Assembly: GCA_047974415.1 (NCBI GenBank)
Contig: JBKECH010000118.1
Location: 1 to 50,543 of the forward strand
DNA length: 50,543 nt
Reading direction: 5' to 3'
Origin: JBKEAJ01 sp047974415
GTDB lineage: Bacteria > Bacteroidota > Bacteroidia > Bacteroidales > Prolixibacteraceae
Below the pieces are notes generated by a model, which saw only the letters and a list, made by a program, of their open reading frames with translations, was not told where the DNA came from and did not search any database. Position numbers and translations under genes: made by a program. Within the stretch, counting starts at the first letter, position 1, and every line of letters starts with the position of its first letter. Shown here one piece after another: positions 8,336 to 16,723 of the stretch.

Positions 8336-8356
8336 GCAGATATCAGACTTTTATAG
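8336..8356 (-). repeat. Weak relic of the MITE family
   Basis: The bases gcagatatcagacttttatag resemble the family end gcagatattggactttatag with a few changes. There is no interior or opposite end. It lies just downstream of the peroxiredoxin gene. Confidence 0.25.
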
Positions 8357-8376
8357 TACGAGTGCATCGTTGTCTG

Positions 8377-9006
8377 TTAGTGATTAGACAAGTAGCTCGC
8401 AACGCCGTCGGCTGTCGGTTTCATGGCGTCGTCGCCTTTATTCCATCCTGCGGGGCAAACTTCGCCGTGAGCTTCTACGTGTTGCAAAGCGTCGAGCATT
8501 CGCAGAGTATCGTCGACATTTCTGCCCAATGGGAGGTCGTTCACTAGTTGGTGTCGTACTATTCCGTCCTTGTCGATAAGGAAAAGACCTCTGTAAGCAA
8601 CAGGCGCACCTTTAAACTGACTATATCCTTCGTCGTCGTAGTCGTATTCGCCTGCAAGGACATCGTAGTTTTCGGATATAGATTTGGAGAAATCTGCAAC
8701 TAGAGGGAATTTAACCCCTTCGATGCCACCTTTATTTTGAGGGGTGTTGAGCCATGCCCAATGAGAGAAATGAGAGTCTACAGAAACACCGATTACTTGG
8801 GTGTTGCGCGCTTCAAATTCTGCTAGTTTCTTTTGGAAAGCGATAATCTCCGAAGGACAAACAAAGGTGAAGTCCATAGGATAGAAGAATAGTACAACAT
8901 ACTTTCCTTTGAATTGACTAAGGGTGAAGTTTTCAGCGAACTCTCCACCGTTCACAACTGCATTGGTTGAGAAATCCGGTGCTTTTTTTCCTACTAATAC
9001 TGCCAT
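8377..9006 (-). CDS. Typical 2-Cys peroxiredoxin (AhpC/Prx1 type)
   Basis: The 209-residue thiol peroxidase reduces hydrogen peroxide and organic peroxides in the cytosol. The peroxidatic cysteine is in DFTFVCPSE (Cys50), and the resolving cysteine is in EVCPAGW (about Cys184). Length and C-terminus match the Prx1/AhpC subfamily. No ahpF follows, so the electron donor (AhpF or thioredoxin) is not shown here. A well-formed Bacteroidota promoter lies just upstream at 9038-9068. The 3' hairpin at 8229-8254 may terminate the single-gene transcript. Confidence 0.92.
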   Translation of the reverse strand: MAVLVGKKAPDFSTNAVVNGGEFAENFTLSQFKGKYVVLFFYPMDFTFVCPSEIIAFQKKLAEFEARNTQVIGVSVDSHFSHWAWLNTPQNKGGIEGVKFPLVADFSKSISENYDVLAGEYDYDDEGYSQFKGAPVAYRGLFLIDKDGIVRHQLVNDLPLGRNVDDTLRMLDALQHVEAHGEVCPAGWNKGDDAMKPTADGVASYLSNH

Positions 9007-9037
9007 TTTTTTATTTTAGTTTTGTGTTATTACGCAA

Positions 9038-9068
9038 CAAAAATACCACTAGGAAGCATAGGTTACAA
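9038..9068 (-). promoter_or_regulatory. Promoter for the peroxiredoxin gene
   Basis: On the minus strand, TTG (9066-9068) is separated by 20 bases from TATTTTTG (9038-9045), matching the Bacteroidota -33/-7 pattern TTG-N19-21-TAnnTTTG. The predicted transcript would start about 25-30 bases before the ATG at 9006. Confidence 0.6.
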
Positions 9069-9121
9069 ATAATATTTCTTGAATGCGAATAAAGAAAATT
9101 TATTATATTTTTCAAGGGTGC

Positions 9122-9152
9122 TTGTTTTTTGCAAAAAATATTCATACATTTG
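9122..9152 (+). promoter_or_regulatory. Promoter for the 9158-9880 gene
   Basis: TTG (9122-9124), a 20-base spacer and TACATTTG (9145-9152) fit the Bacteroidota promoter pattern. The ATG at 9158 is only five bases beyond the -7 element, so the message would be leaderless or nearly so. The ATG at 9083, upstream of the promoter, is therefore unlikely to be the start. Confidence 0.55.
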
Positions 9153-9157
9153 TTATC

Positions 9158-9880
9158 ATGGATAGGCAATTAATAGAGGCAATGTTGAAGAATAAGAATG
9201 TCTTGATTCTTGAAGAAGAGATAGATGTTAATGTGCAGATGATGTATTACCGATACTCGCATATGCTCCGAAGGAATGAAAAGAAGAGCGTGTCGAATCT
9301 TGATGATTTAGATTTGTTGTATCGGGATGATATTGACAACAAACAGAAAAAGAAAATTCTAGCTAGAGCTGCAGGTGTAGATAATGCTGAGATTTATAAG
9401 AAAATAGAGGATTACGTAGAATATTCGGACGGAGATATGCGCGATTGGGCATTGCTTGCCAAGTATGAGCTACAGATGCTTCTTCAAGGGTCTTTGCTGA
9501 ATGAACAACAGTTTTTTATATCGACTGGACTTGGAGGCAAGGATAAGAAGCTACGGTATTTTTGTGCTTTCACAACGAAGACTGGTGCGGCTTTCGACAA
9601 TACACAAAAAAAGATTATGCGTAGCGAGATGAAGTATGCCCTCGAAGATGCAAATGGAGAATTGGAGTCGATGCGTTTCAGTAAGGAGATATGCACGGCT
9701 GTAATATTATTGCAACTTGATATGAATTATTTACCTCCCGATGTTATAAAAACATTTTTTGAGGAGAGCAATACTTATGGCGATTTTATATCAGATTATT
9801 TTCTAATCAATAATGTGAAACGATACACAGCAAATGAGATTCGAAGAATGAGAATTCAGATGAACAATGATTCCAAGTAG
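9158..9880 (+). CDS. Uncharacterised protein (240 aa)
   Basis: I do not recognise a family. The protein is soluble, largely helical in appearance and charged, with no signal peptide or membrane segment. It begins MDRQLIEAMLKNKNVLILEE and has an aromatic stretch QMMYYRYSHMLRR near residue 28. Its last 14 bases overlap the start of an HD-domain gene, implying translational coupling and a shared role. The start at 9158 is preferred because a promoter lies immediately upstream; the longer frame from 9083 would include it. Codon use looks like that of neighbouring genes. Confidence 0.7.
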   Translation: MDRQLIEAMLKNKNVLILEEEIDVNVQMMYYRYSHMLRRNEKKSVSNLDDLDLLYRDDIDNKQKKKILARAAGVDNAEIYKKIEDYVEYSDGDMRDWALLAKYELQMLLQGSLLNEQQFFISTGLGGKDKKLRYFCAFTTKTGAAFDNTQKKIMRSEMKYALEDANGELESMRFSKEICTAVILLQLDMNYLPPDVIKTFFEESNTYGDFISDYFLINNVKRYTANEIRRMRIQMNNDSK

Positions 9881-10430
9881 TCTCCCCTTGGTTATTATCG
9901 ATAAGTACTACAAAAACAATGTGTTTGCGAAGAAAGTCCTGCTGGAACATAGCAAGTTAGTTGCAGAAAAAGCCTTAGAGATAAATCGAAGTGCGAGTTT
10001 GGGCATGAACGAAACATTCTTATGGGAGGCAGCAATGTTGCACGATATAGGCATCGTATTTACTGATGCCAAAGATATTGGGTGCTACGGAGAATTGCCG
10101 TATATATGTCACGGTTTTAAGGGCAGAGAATTACTCGAAAGCGAAGGCTTGCATAGTTACGCCTTGATATGCGAGCGACACACGGGGATGGGGTTGTCGC
10201 AAACACAGATTGTAGAAGACAAACTTCCTATTCCACATAGAGATATGATGCCTGTTTCCGAGGAAGAAAAATTAGTATGCTTTGCCGATAAATTCTTCTC
10301 GAAAAGTGGAAATATTAACGAAGAGAAAGGTGTAAACAAAATTTTGATGTCGCTGAGAAGACATGACGCAAACGGTGGTGAACGTTTTTTGGAAATGTGC
10401 GAAAAGTACAGGATGTCAGTAAAGAAATAA
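9867..10430 (+). CDS. HD-domain (HDIG) phosphohydrolase
   Basis: The 187-residue protein has the HD signature: HSKLVAEKALEI near residue 28, AAMLHDIGIVFTDA near residue 55 (metal-binding His-Asp), YICHGFKG near residue 80, and ICERHTGMG near residue 102. Such proteins cleave phosphate esters or nucleotides with a divalent metal; the substrate cannot be read. It overlaps the upstream unknown gene by 14 bases, so the two are probably translated together. A polyphosphate kinase gene follows after about 120 bases that contain a MITE relic. Confidence 0.85.
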   Translation: MIPSSLPLVIIDKYYKNNVFAKKVLLEHSKLVAEKALEINRSASLGMNETFLWEAAMLHDIGIVFTDAKDIGCYGELPYICHGFKGRELLESEGLHSYALICERHTGMGLSQTQIVEDKLPIPHRDMMPVSEEEKLVCFADKFFSKSGNINEEKGVNKILMSLRRHDANGGERFLEMCEKYRMSVKK

Positions 10431-10502
10431 AAGCTAGAATAAGCACTGGGCACGGTAGCAAGCTCTCTAGTCGATAATGGCTAAGGCTTGGCAAAATGGG
10501 TA

Positions 10503-10535
10503 TAACACAGAGATTGGACTTTATAGACAGAATCT
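10503..10535 (-). repeat. One-ended relic of the MITE family
   Basis: Thirty-three bases match one end of MITE copy A (taacgcagatattggacttt onward) at about 29 positions, including the full gattggactttatagacag core. The rest of the element is not recognisable. It ends 16 bases before the polyphosphate kinase ATG, so it forms part of that gene's leader or promoter. Confidence 0.5.
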
Positions 10536-10551
10536 ATATAAATAAAAAAAT

Positions 10552-12981
10552 ATGAGTTTGTATTTAAACAGAGAGATTTCTTGGTTGTCATTCAACAATA
10601 GAGTTTTACAAGAAGCTGAGGATGTAAATGTACCTTTGCTTGAGAGATTGCGTTTTTTAGGAATATTTTCAAATAACCTGGATGAGTTCTTTAGGGTTAG
10701 AGTGGCCTCTACTTATCGGGAGATGAAGAAAATAGAAAAGGAGATAAATGCCGATGGGATCGATAATGAGGGAAAGCAAGGTAAATTAGAGAAAATACTA
10801 ACACTTATAGAACAGATAAATAAGATAGTACTTTCCCAACAACAACGGATTTCAGCAAACTTGGAAGCGATACAGAAAGAGCTTGAACACGAGAATATAT
10901 ACATAATAAACGAAGATGAAATAAACAGTGAGCAAGCTTTTTTCATAAAAGATTTCTTTCAGAATAAGATTCGTCAGAACCTCATACCAGTAATGTTGGG
11001 AGAGCATAAAAAATTCCCTCCAATAATGGATAGTGAGGTTTATTTGGCAGTTCTGCTCACTGGGCATGACGGTGCAGAGAGCTATGCTATCTTAAATATA
11101 CCTGCCAAGGAAGTAGGTCGATTTATAACCCTACCTCAGAAGGGTGCTAACAAATACGTGATGTGGATTGATGATGTTATGCGTTATTGTCTGCATGATA
11201 TCTTTGCCCTCTTCGACTATAAGAAAATAGAGGCCTACACCTTCAAAGTTACCAGAGATGCCGAAATGGAGCTTGACGATGATATATCCAAGAGTCTAAT
11301 GGAAAAAATAGGCGAAGGATTGAAGCTCCGGAAGCGAGGTCTGCCTGTGAGGTTTGTTTACGATAGAGACATGCCAGAATCCCTTCTTAAGATAATAGCA
11401 AAAGGAATCAAGATTTCCAAAACAGGCAATATTATCTCTGGAGCAAGATATCACAACCTGCGTTCTTTGATGGACTTCCCAAATGTGGGTAAGCCAGAAC
11501 ATTACTACGAGAAACTCAGAGCAATACCACATTCTGATGTGAATATACATGAGAGCATAATCAAAAAGATAAAAGAGAAAGATATAATGCTTCACTATCC
11601 ATATCAGGACTTTGGAAATTTCATCAATTTTCTGAGTGAGGCTGCCATAGACCCTGATGTGGAAGAGGTTTGTATTACTATATACCGAGTGGCAAAAGAG
11701 TCGAAAGTTGTAAATGCGCTTCGTAGTGCCGTTAGCAATGGTAAGAAAGTTATAGTTCTATTGGAACTACAAGCCCGTTTTGACGAAGAAGCAAATATTC
11801 ATTGGTCGGAAGTGTTGCAAGAAGCAGGTGCCATCGTAATAAATGGCATCCCAGGTCTTAAGGTACATTCCAAGCTCGCTTTGGTGAGGCGCAGGGAAGG
11901 CGGAGAGCTGATAAATTATGCCTACGTTGGGACAGGGAATTTTCATGAAGGGACCTCCAAAGTATACGCCGATGATGGACTTTTTACTTGCAATCCAATG
12001 ATAAGCGACGACGTTGCCAATGCCTTTGAATTTTTCAAGCATAATTATCGACATTTCGAGTATAAGAATCTGATTGTCAGTCCTTTCAAGCTGCGTAAAG
12101 AATTGTCTAAGCGCTTGAAAAAAGAAGAGGAGATTGCAAAGAGTGGAGAAAAGGCATATTGTATATTTAAGATGAATAGTCTTATCGACCAAGAGATGAT
12201 GGACAAGCTGATAGAGGCAGCAGAAGCAGGAGTGAAGATAGATCTAATTATCAGAGGCATATGCGGTATCTACCCATCTATCAGTAAGAAAGCAGAAAAG
12301 AATATCAATGTAATAAGCATTGTCGACAAATTCTTAGAGCATTCTCGCATATTCATATTTGGAAATAGAGGGGCAGAAGATGTATTCATTGCTTCTGCCG
12401 ACTGGATGCCACGCAATTTAGACCGACGTATTGAAGTGGTTTGTCCAATTCTAGACCCATCTATAAAGAAGGAACTCCGAACGATGATTGATATTCAATT
12501 GAAAGATAACACTAAAGCCCGAATCATTGACAAAAAAATGAGCAATAGCTACCAACGACCGAATGTTGGCGCATCGGTGCGTGCTCAGAATGATTTTTAC
12601 TCGTATTTAAGAAATAAACACCATAAAACCATGAAGCTTTATCATAACAATAAATGCTCAAAAAGTAGAGAATGTCTTTCTATATTAGAACAAAAGTACA
12701 GCGACATAGAGATTATAGACTATTTGAACACTACCACTGAGGACAGCTTGAAAATATTACTCAAAAAGTTGGGACTAGCCCCAGTAGAACTTGTGCGCAC
12801 GAGCGAAACAATCTATAAAGAAAAGTATAAAGATAATGCCGAGAAAATGAGCGATAGCGAATGGATAGATGCTATGGTAGAAAATCCAAAGCTAATACAG
12901 CGCCCAATTGTTGAACTTAACGGCAAGGCTGTTGTTGCCCGCCCTATTGAAGAGCTTACAAAGCTGGGTATAAAAATATAA
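10552..12981 (+). CDS. ppk1: Polyphosphate kinase (Ppk1) fused to a C-terminal ArsC/Spx-like domain
   Basis: Residues 1-693 form a complete Ppk1, which polymerises ATP gamma-phosphate into polyphosphate. It begins LNREISWLSFNNRVLQEA, carries the catalytic histidines in KVHSKLALV (about His439) and FLEHSRIFIFGN (about His597), and has DLDRR-like NLDRRIEVVCP near residue 623. Residues 694-809 form a full-length ArsC-family domain (about 116 residues): KLYHNNKCSKSREC with a single reactive-type Cys702, VRTSETIYKE, and LIQRPIVELNGKAVVARP. The fusion is in one uninterrupted frame with almost no linker. An internal ATG at 12631 marks exactly where a free-standing ArsC protein would start, so some separate product cannot be excluded. 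Confidence 0.93.
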   Translation: MSLYLNREISWLSFNNRVLQEAEDVNVPLLERLRFLGIFSNNLDEFFRVRVASTYREMKKIEKEINADGIDNEGKQGKLEKILTLIEQINKIVLSQQQRISANLEAIQKELEHENIYIINEDEINSEQAFFIKDFFQNKIRQNLIPVMLGEHKKFPPIMDSEVYLAVLLTGHDGAESYAILNIPAKEVGRFITLPQKGANKYVMWIDDVMRYCLHDIFALFDYKKIEAYTFKVTRDAEMELDDDISKSLMEKIGEGLKLRKRGLPVRFVYDRDMPESLLKIIAKGIKISKTGNIISGARYHNLRSLMDFPNVGKPEHYYEKLRAIPHSDVNIHESIIKKIKEKDIMLHYPYQDFGNFINFLSEAAIDPDVEEVCITIYRVAKESKVVNALRSAVSNGKKVIVLLELQARFDEEANIHWSEVLQEAGAIVINGIPGLKVHSKLALVRRREGGELINYAYVGTGNFHEGTSKVYADDGLFTCNPMISDDVANAFEFFKHNYRHFEYKNLIVSPFKLRKELSKRLKKEEEIAKSGEKAYCIFKMNSLIDQEMMDKLIEAAEAGVKIDLIIRGICGIYPSISKKAEKNINVISIVDKFLEHSRIFIFGNRGAEDVFIASADWMPRNLDRRIEVVCPILDPSIKKELRTMIDIQLKDNTKARIIDKKMSNSYQRPNVGASVRAQNDFYSYLRNKHHKTMKLYHNNKCSKSRECLSILEQKYSDIEIIDYLNTTTEDSLKILLKKLGLAPVELVRTSETIYKEKYKDNAEKMSDSEWIDAMVENPKLIQRPIVELNGKAVVARPIEELTKLGIKI

Positions 12982-13087
12982 AAAGTTTTGTTTTGTGGGA
13001 GATGCATTGACAAATGGAAATCGCAACAATAGCAGTAATTGTATACACGAATGAAATAAAAAGGAGGATAGTACTTATACAAATAAA

Positions 13088-13858
13088 ATGAAAAAAATAT
13101 TATTTATTGCGCTGGTATGTGTCTGTAGTATATCTGTTTATGCGCAGTACGAAGAAGTGGAGGTAGATAAAATCGACCCTTACTATTTGATGAGTACTTA
13201 TTATAATACCGATTTTCAGCCTTTTAAGAAGGGTAATTTTTATTCAGGTTTTGCTTTCTCTCTAGCAATAAAAGAACTAGAAAACACCGACAGGCTTCTT
13301 TACGAAGTTGGCGAAGGCGACCAAAACCAATACAACTTAATTTTTAGAGGGGGGTATTTTTTTAGTAATTATAACATGGTGGGTGTCGATGTTGTTTATG
13401 GTAGATCTCGCTTCGAAGGTGATATTCTACAAGGTGGCGAATCTATACTTAGACAAAGGATTAGTAGTTCAGGAACCGTTCGCCCTGTACTGACAACATA
13501 TATCCCTCTGACTGCCAACAAACGGTTGAGTTTTTACAATAAAATGGGTATAGGGCTAAGCTTTGGCAATGCCCTTGAACGCAATACCAATTCGCAAGGC
13601 AATATTACCAAGGAATACGAAGATAATTTTGGCTTGTCAGTTGGTATTAGTCCTGGCATAACGTTCTTTGTAATTCAAAATTTTGCTTTCGAAGTAGAGT
13701 TGCAGAATTTACTTGGCTATCAGTACGAAATTACTAAAAGCACTTCCAATGGTGAAGAAGTCTCGCGTAGGAAGACGAATCAGGTGGCCTTCGATATAGA
13801 TCTGCTTTCGATGAAACTAGGACTAGCTTATTATTTTAATCGACCTAAAAACAAGTGA
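13088..13858 (+). CDS. Outer-membrane beta-barrel protein (256 aa)
   Basis: A clear signal peptide ends at SVYA before QYEE. The mature part is built of alternating hydrophobic and polar strands rich in Gly, Tyr and Phe (for example NLIFRGGYFFSNYNMVGVDVVYG) and ends with KLGLAYYFNRP, as expected for a small outer-membrane barrel. The specific function is unknown. The next gene, a PCMD lipoprotein, starts two bases after its stop, so the two likely form a surface pair. An AGGAGGATAG stretch lies about 20 bases upstream of the ATG, unusual in a phylum that rarely uses Shine-Dalgarno sequences. Confidence 0.75.
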   Translation: MKKILFIALVCVCSISVYAQYEEVEVDKIDPYYLMSTYYNTDFQPFKKGNFYSGFAFSLAIKELENTDRLLYEVGEGDQNQYNLIFRGGYFFSNYNMVGVDVVYGRSRFEGDILQGGESILRQRISSSGTVRPVLTTYIPLTANKRLSFYNKMGIGLSFGNALERNTNSQGNITKEYEDNFGLSVGISPGITFFVIQNFAFEVELQNLLGYQYEITKSTSNGEEVSRRKTNQVAFDIDLLSMKLGLAYYFNRPKNK

Positions 13859-13860
13859 TT

Positions 13861-14931
13861 ATGAAAAAGTTACTCATATGTATATTCATGATGTCCCTAA
13901 TAGTTTCGTGTGTGAAAGAGGATTATTTTGGACTGTCAGACAACGCCCTTATTATTTCAATGCGAGTTTCTAACCAAGCTGATGTTGCCACCATAAACGC
14001 TGACAAACAGGAAGTAGTGTTGCAAATGTCGCCAGGAGTAGATATTTCGAATATTGAAATTCAAACATTGGAGCTAAGTTCTTTCGCAAAAGCCGATAAA
14101 CATTCTGGCGATTTTATAAACTTAAATGATACCACTCAGATTGCCATCGTGTCGGAAAGTGGGAAGACTAAATATTGGAAGATTTATGCTAAGATAGCAT
14201 CTGTAGAACAGCAATTGAAGAACTCTGATTTCAATGCCTGGCATAAAGCGCAAGGCGGTTATTATGAGCCTGGTAGTGGCGCTGAAGGCACAATCTGGTG
14301 CACGGGGAATGCAGGAACGAAGTTGCTAGGCATTTACCCCACAACACCACTAGAATATGTGGCTGATAATTATGCTGTGCACATGGAAACTCTTGATAAT
14401 GGACGCCTGTCGGCACTTGTTGGAGCTCCAATTTCCGCAGGGTCAATTGTAACAGGGACATTCAATAACGACAAACTAGACCCTTCTAATCCCGAGGCTG
14501 CAATTGAATTTGGAACTTTCTTTAGTGGGCGCCCCAAGTCTTTTTCTGTCAAATATAGTTATGAGCCTGGTAAGAAAAACAAAGACAAGTACGGGAAGGT
14601 CTTGGAATACGGCGACCAATGCGATGTATATGCCTATCTGGAAGTGCGCGAGAACGAGACTACTAAAAGGCTTGCAACAGCGTGGTTTAGAAATGGCGAT
14701 ACACAAAGTCAGCTGACAGAGATAGACGTCGAATTTACATATGGAGAACTGGATGAAAGTTTTCCCAATTACATGAAACCTGATAATAATACATATGTTT
14801 CTGGAGACTCGGTAAACTATATTTTGCCAACACACATTGTTTTTGTAGGGTCGTCCAGCTACGATGGGGCTAGTTTTGCAGGAGCAGTAGGTAGTATTTT
14901 GATGTTGGATGATTTGCATATGAAATACTGA
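13861..14931 (+). CDS. PCMD-domain lipoprotein
   Basis: The 356-residue protein has a lipoprotein signal ending LIVSC (Cys18). Its N-terminal half resembles the Ig-like region of PCMD proteins (residues about 30-110, ending TKYWKIYAKI). Residues about 120-356 match the putative carbohydrate metabolism domain, including LKNSDFNAWHKA, a PGSGAEGTIWCTGN stretch, GRPKSFSVKYSYEPG, and the ending GSILMLDDLHMKY. Such proteins are thought to bind or process carbohydrate at the cell surface. A GTG at 13855 would overlap the previous stop; the ATG at 13861 gives a normal signal peptide. Confidence 0.8.
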   Translation: MKKLLICIFMMSLIVSCVKEDYFGLSDNALIISMRVSNQADVATINADKQEVVLQMSPGVDISNIEIQTLELSSFAKADKHSGDFINLNDTTQIAIVSESGKTKYWKIYAKIASVEQQLKNSDFNAWHKAQGGYYEPGSGAEGTIWCTGNAGTKLLGIYPTTPLEYVADNYAVHMETLDNGRLSALVGAPISAGSIVTGTFNNDKLDPSNPEAAIEFGTFFSGRPKSFSVKYSYEPGKKNKDKYGKVLEYGDQCDVYAYLEVRENETTKRLATAWFRNGDTQSQLTEIDVEFTYGELDESFPNYMKPDNNTYVSGDSVNYILPTHIVFVGSSSYDGASFAGAVGSILMLDDLHMKY

Positions 14932-14970
14932 ACTAGTATTATCCAAAATATGTGCTGGAACGACTCATTA

Positions 14971-15126
14971 GAGCCCGTCTATAAATTCCAATATCTACGT
15001 TATGCTCACTTTGCGAATTAGTCATTTACACAAGTAAACTCCCAATTCACAAACTCCCAGTATACAGAACGGCAAGCCTTGATCTTGAACTTTATAGTTC
15101 AGACTCTCGACTTTATGGACAGACAC
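14971..15126 (+). mobile_element. MITE copy B (156 bp)
   Basis: The element runs from gagcccgtctataaattcc to ctttatggacagacac, with imperfect terminal inverted repeats. The 6-bp sequence tcatta flanks it on both sides (14965-14970 and 15127-15132). It is the same length as copy A but in the opposite orientation. It has no ORF. The IS1634-like element begins ten bases to its right. Confidence 0.8.
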
Positions 15127-15135
15127 TCATTAGAA

Positions 15136-16103
15136 CTAGCCCAACTTTCACTCTCTTAGATTCACTTTCCCAGTTAGTGTAGGGGCTGGGCGATTATTCG
15201 GGTGGCAGCTGTGACCTACAGATTTTTATTTTCTTAAATGGTGCATGTTTAAATTTTAAGATGGAGTATATTCGTTCTGCTTGTTTTGTTGATTTGCTGC
15301 ACTGCCTCAGCTCTACTTTCTCGCCCAAGGCATTGATGGCTTCTGTAGTCACCAGCTTCTGTGTTGACATGCGTCTGACAATTTCTGTCCAATAGGCGTT
15401 GTCGCCTGATTGTTTGAGTTGAAAGCGTATTGTATTGTCAATCCAATAAAAAAGCAAGCCTAAGAACAAATGAGCATCGCTGCGTTCATCCGTCTGATGA
15501 TAAATGGGGCGCAGATTCAAATCAGCCTTTAGCTGCCGATTCATCGAGGCCTCTGTCATGGCTTTTGAGGGAGAGGTAATCTCCAAATAATAATCCTCGT
15601 CGGGTGTAGTCTGCACTTCCCGCAAGGTGATTTCCTGCTTTCGGGCATCAAGTACCATAACTTTGCAGTATCTTTCAGCAAAAAGGTGTTCTTCTTGGGT
15701 AAGTCCATCCTGATTTTCTGGGAAAAGAAATTGGCTATGTCGATTTTGGAAGCGCAAACTCTATGCCTGTGCAATGCGCTTGATTTGGAGGGGCTTCAGT
15801 GAAGGCTCAAAACCAATATTCAAAACAAGGAGGGAATGCACACGTCCGCGCACATCGCGATAAGACTCTTTCAAACGATAGTAAGGAGCTTCTTGCGAAG
15901 TGGCAGGGTTGAAACGAAGTTGTACATTCACGTGCATGCCACAAAAATACAACAAGAAAAATGAATAAAAGTGTCCTACAATTTGGTTTGGCAGAACATC
16001 CTCCAAACGCTATCGCTTATTTTCAGTGGGTTATAGCTGGGATAGCATCGAAAAATAGCCGATTTTTTGTTGAAAATATTTTTATGAGTGAAAGTTGGGC
16101 TAG
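15136..16103 (-). mobile_element. Internally deleted IS1634-like element with intact ends
   Basis: Perfect 18-bp terminal inverted repeats, ctagcccaactttcactc (15136-15153) and its complement (16086-16103), bound 968 bases. The interior encodes only the two ends of a transposase. Full elements of this family are near 2 kb, so roughly half is gone. Because both ends survive, a complete relative elsewhere in the genome could still move it. No clear target duplication was seen. Confidence 0.7.
15194..15937 (-). pseudogene. Remnant of an IS1634-family transposase
   Basis: The frame starting at 15937 reads MHVNVQLRFNPATSQEAPYY and SYRDVRGRVHSLLVLNIGF, the family N-terminus, and stops near 15761. 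A shifted frame then continues to 15194 with FPENQDGLTQEEHLFAERY, LNLRPIYHQTDERSDAHLFL and YWIDNTIRFQLKQSGDNAYW, the family C-terminus. The catalytic middle, including most of the DDE core, is deleted. It is inactive. Confidence 0.7.
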
Positions 16104-16131
16104 CTTTCATACAGAAGAGTAATTATAATTG

Positions 16132-16280
16132 ACGAGATACATGCGACAATTAAAAACAAAATATAAACAGATGGAACCTTCATGCAGTAGGCTATAGGCT
16201 ATAAGCATAACTACACACAGGAGGATAACTATAAACTGGCTAAAGCCTAAAGCTTACTGCAGAATTTTAAACAGACGAAA
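16132..16280 (+). repeat. Dispersed intergenic repeat R, copy 2
   Basis: It aligns with copy 1 (1141-1282) along its length and shares its left block, gacaattaaaaacaaaatat, with copy 3 (31932-31990). It carries ACACAGGAGGATAA and GCAGAATTTTAAACAG like copy 1. It begins about 30 bases after the IS1634-like element and ends just before the rpsO promoter. Confidence 0.6.
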
Positions 16281-16288
16281 GTTTAGTG

Positions 16289-16318
16289 TTGGTATTCAAA
16301 ATTATATGTATATATTTG
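16289..16318 (+). promoter_or_regulatory. Promoter for rpsO-pnp
   Basis: TTG (16289-16291), a 19-base spacer and TATATTTG (16311-16318) match the Bacteroidota housekeeping pattern exactly. Transcription would start near 16324, leaving an untranslated leader of about 80 bases before rpsO, long enough for S15-type autoregulation, although no specific fold was identified. Confidence 0.65.
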
Positions 16319-16406
16319 CACAATTGTATTTTTTGAAATTTCAAGTGGTTACAATCTTTGGGATGTTGCTACTTGAATATGGTTTAATTTTTTAATAAAG
16401 GAATAA

Positions 16407-16676
16407 ATGTATTTATCATCAGAGAAGAAAAAAGAAATCTTCGCAGAACATGGCAAATCAGCCACAGACACAGGTAGCACAGAAGGACAGATAGCTTTAT
16501 TTAGCTTCAGAATTGCTCATCTGACAGAACATCTTAAGCAAAACAAGAAAGACTTTGGTACTCGCCGATCTCTTATCTCTCTTGTCGGCAAACGTCGTCG
16601 CTTGCTCGATTATCTTGCAAAAAATGATATCGAGCGTTATCGTGCCATCATAGCTAAACTGAATTTAAGAAGATAA
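16407..16676 (+). CDS. rpsO: 30S ribosomal protein S15
   Basis: The 89-residue protein binds 16S rRNA early in small-subunit assembly. Family features include STEGQIALFSFRIAHLTEHLK, HKKD-like NKKDFGTRRSLISLVGKRRRLLDYL, and a basic C-terminus ending LNLRR. Length is standard. The pnp gene follows after 47 bases, the conserved rpsO-pnp arrangement. Confidence 0.98.
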   Translation: MYLSSEKKKEIFAEHGKSATDTGSTEGQIALFSFRIAHLTEHLKQNKKDFGTRRSLISLVGKRRRLLDYLAKNDIERYRAIIAKLNLRR

Positions 16677-16723
16677 TACGCTGGAAAAGGTGCTGTACCA
16701 TCAGAATATTTAAAGACGAAAAA

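Noticed and set aside
12045..12260. Minus-strand ORFs inside ppk1
   Set aside because: They are antisense shadows with low-complexity Ser/Phe/Ile content.
1169..16280. Repeat R as a copy of the MITE family
   Set aside because: It shares no end sequence with the MITE, and no flanking target duplication was found.
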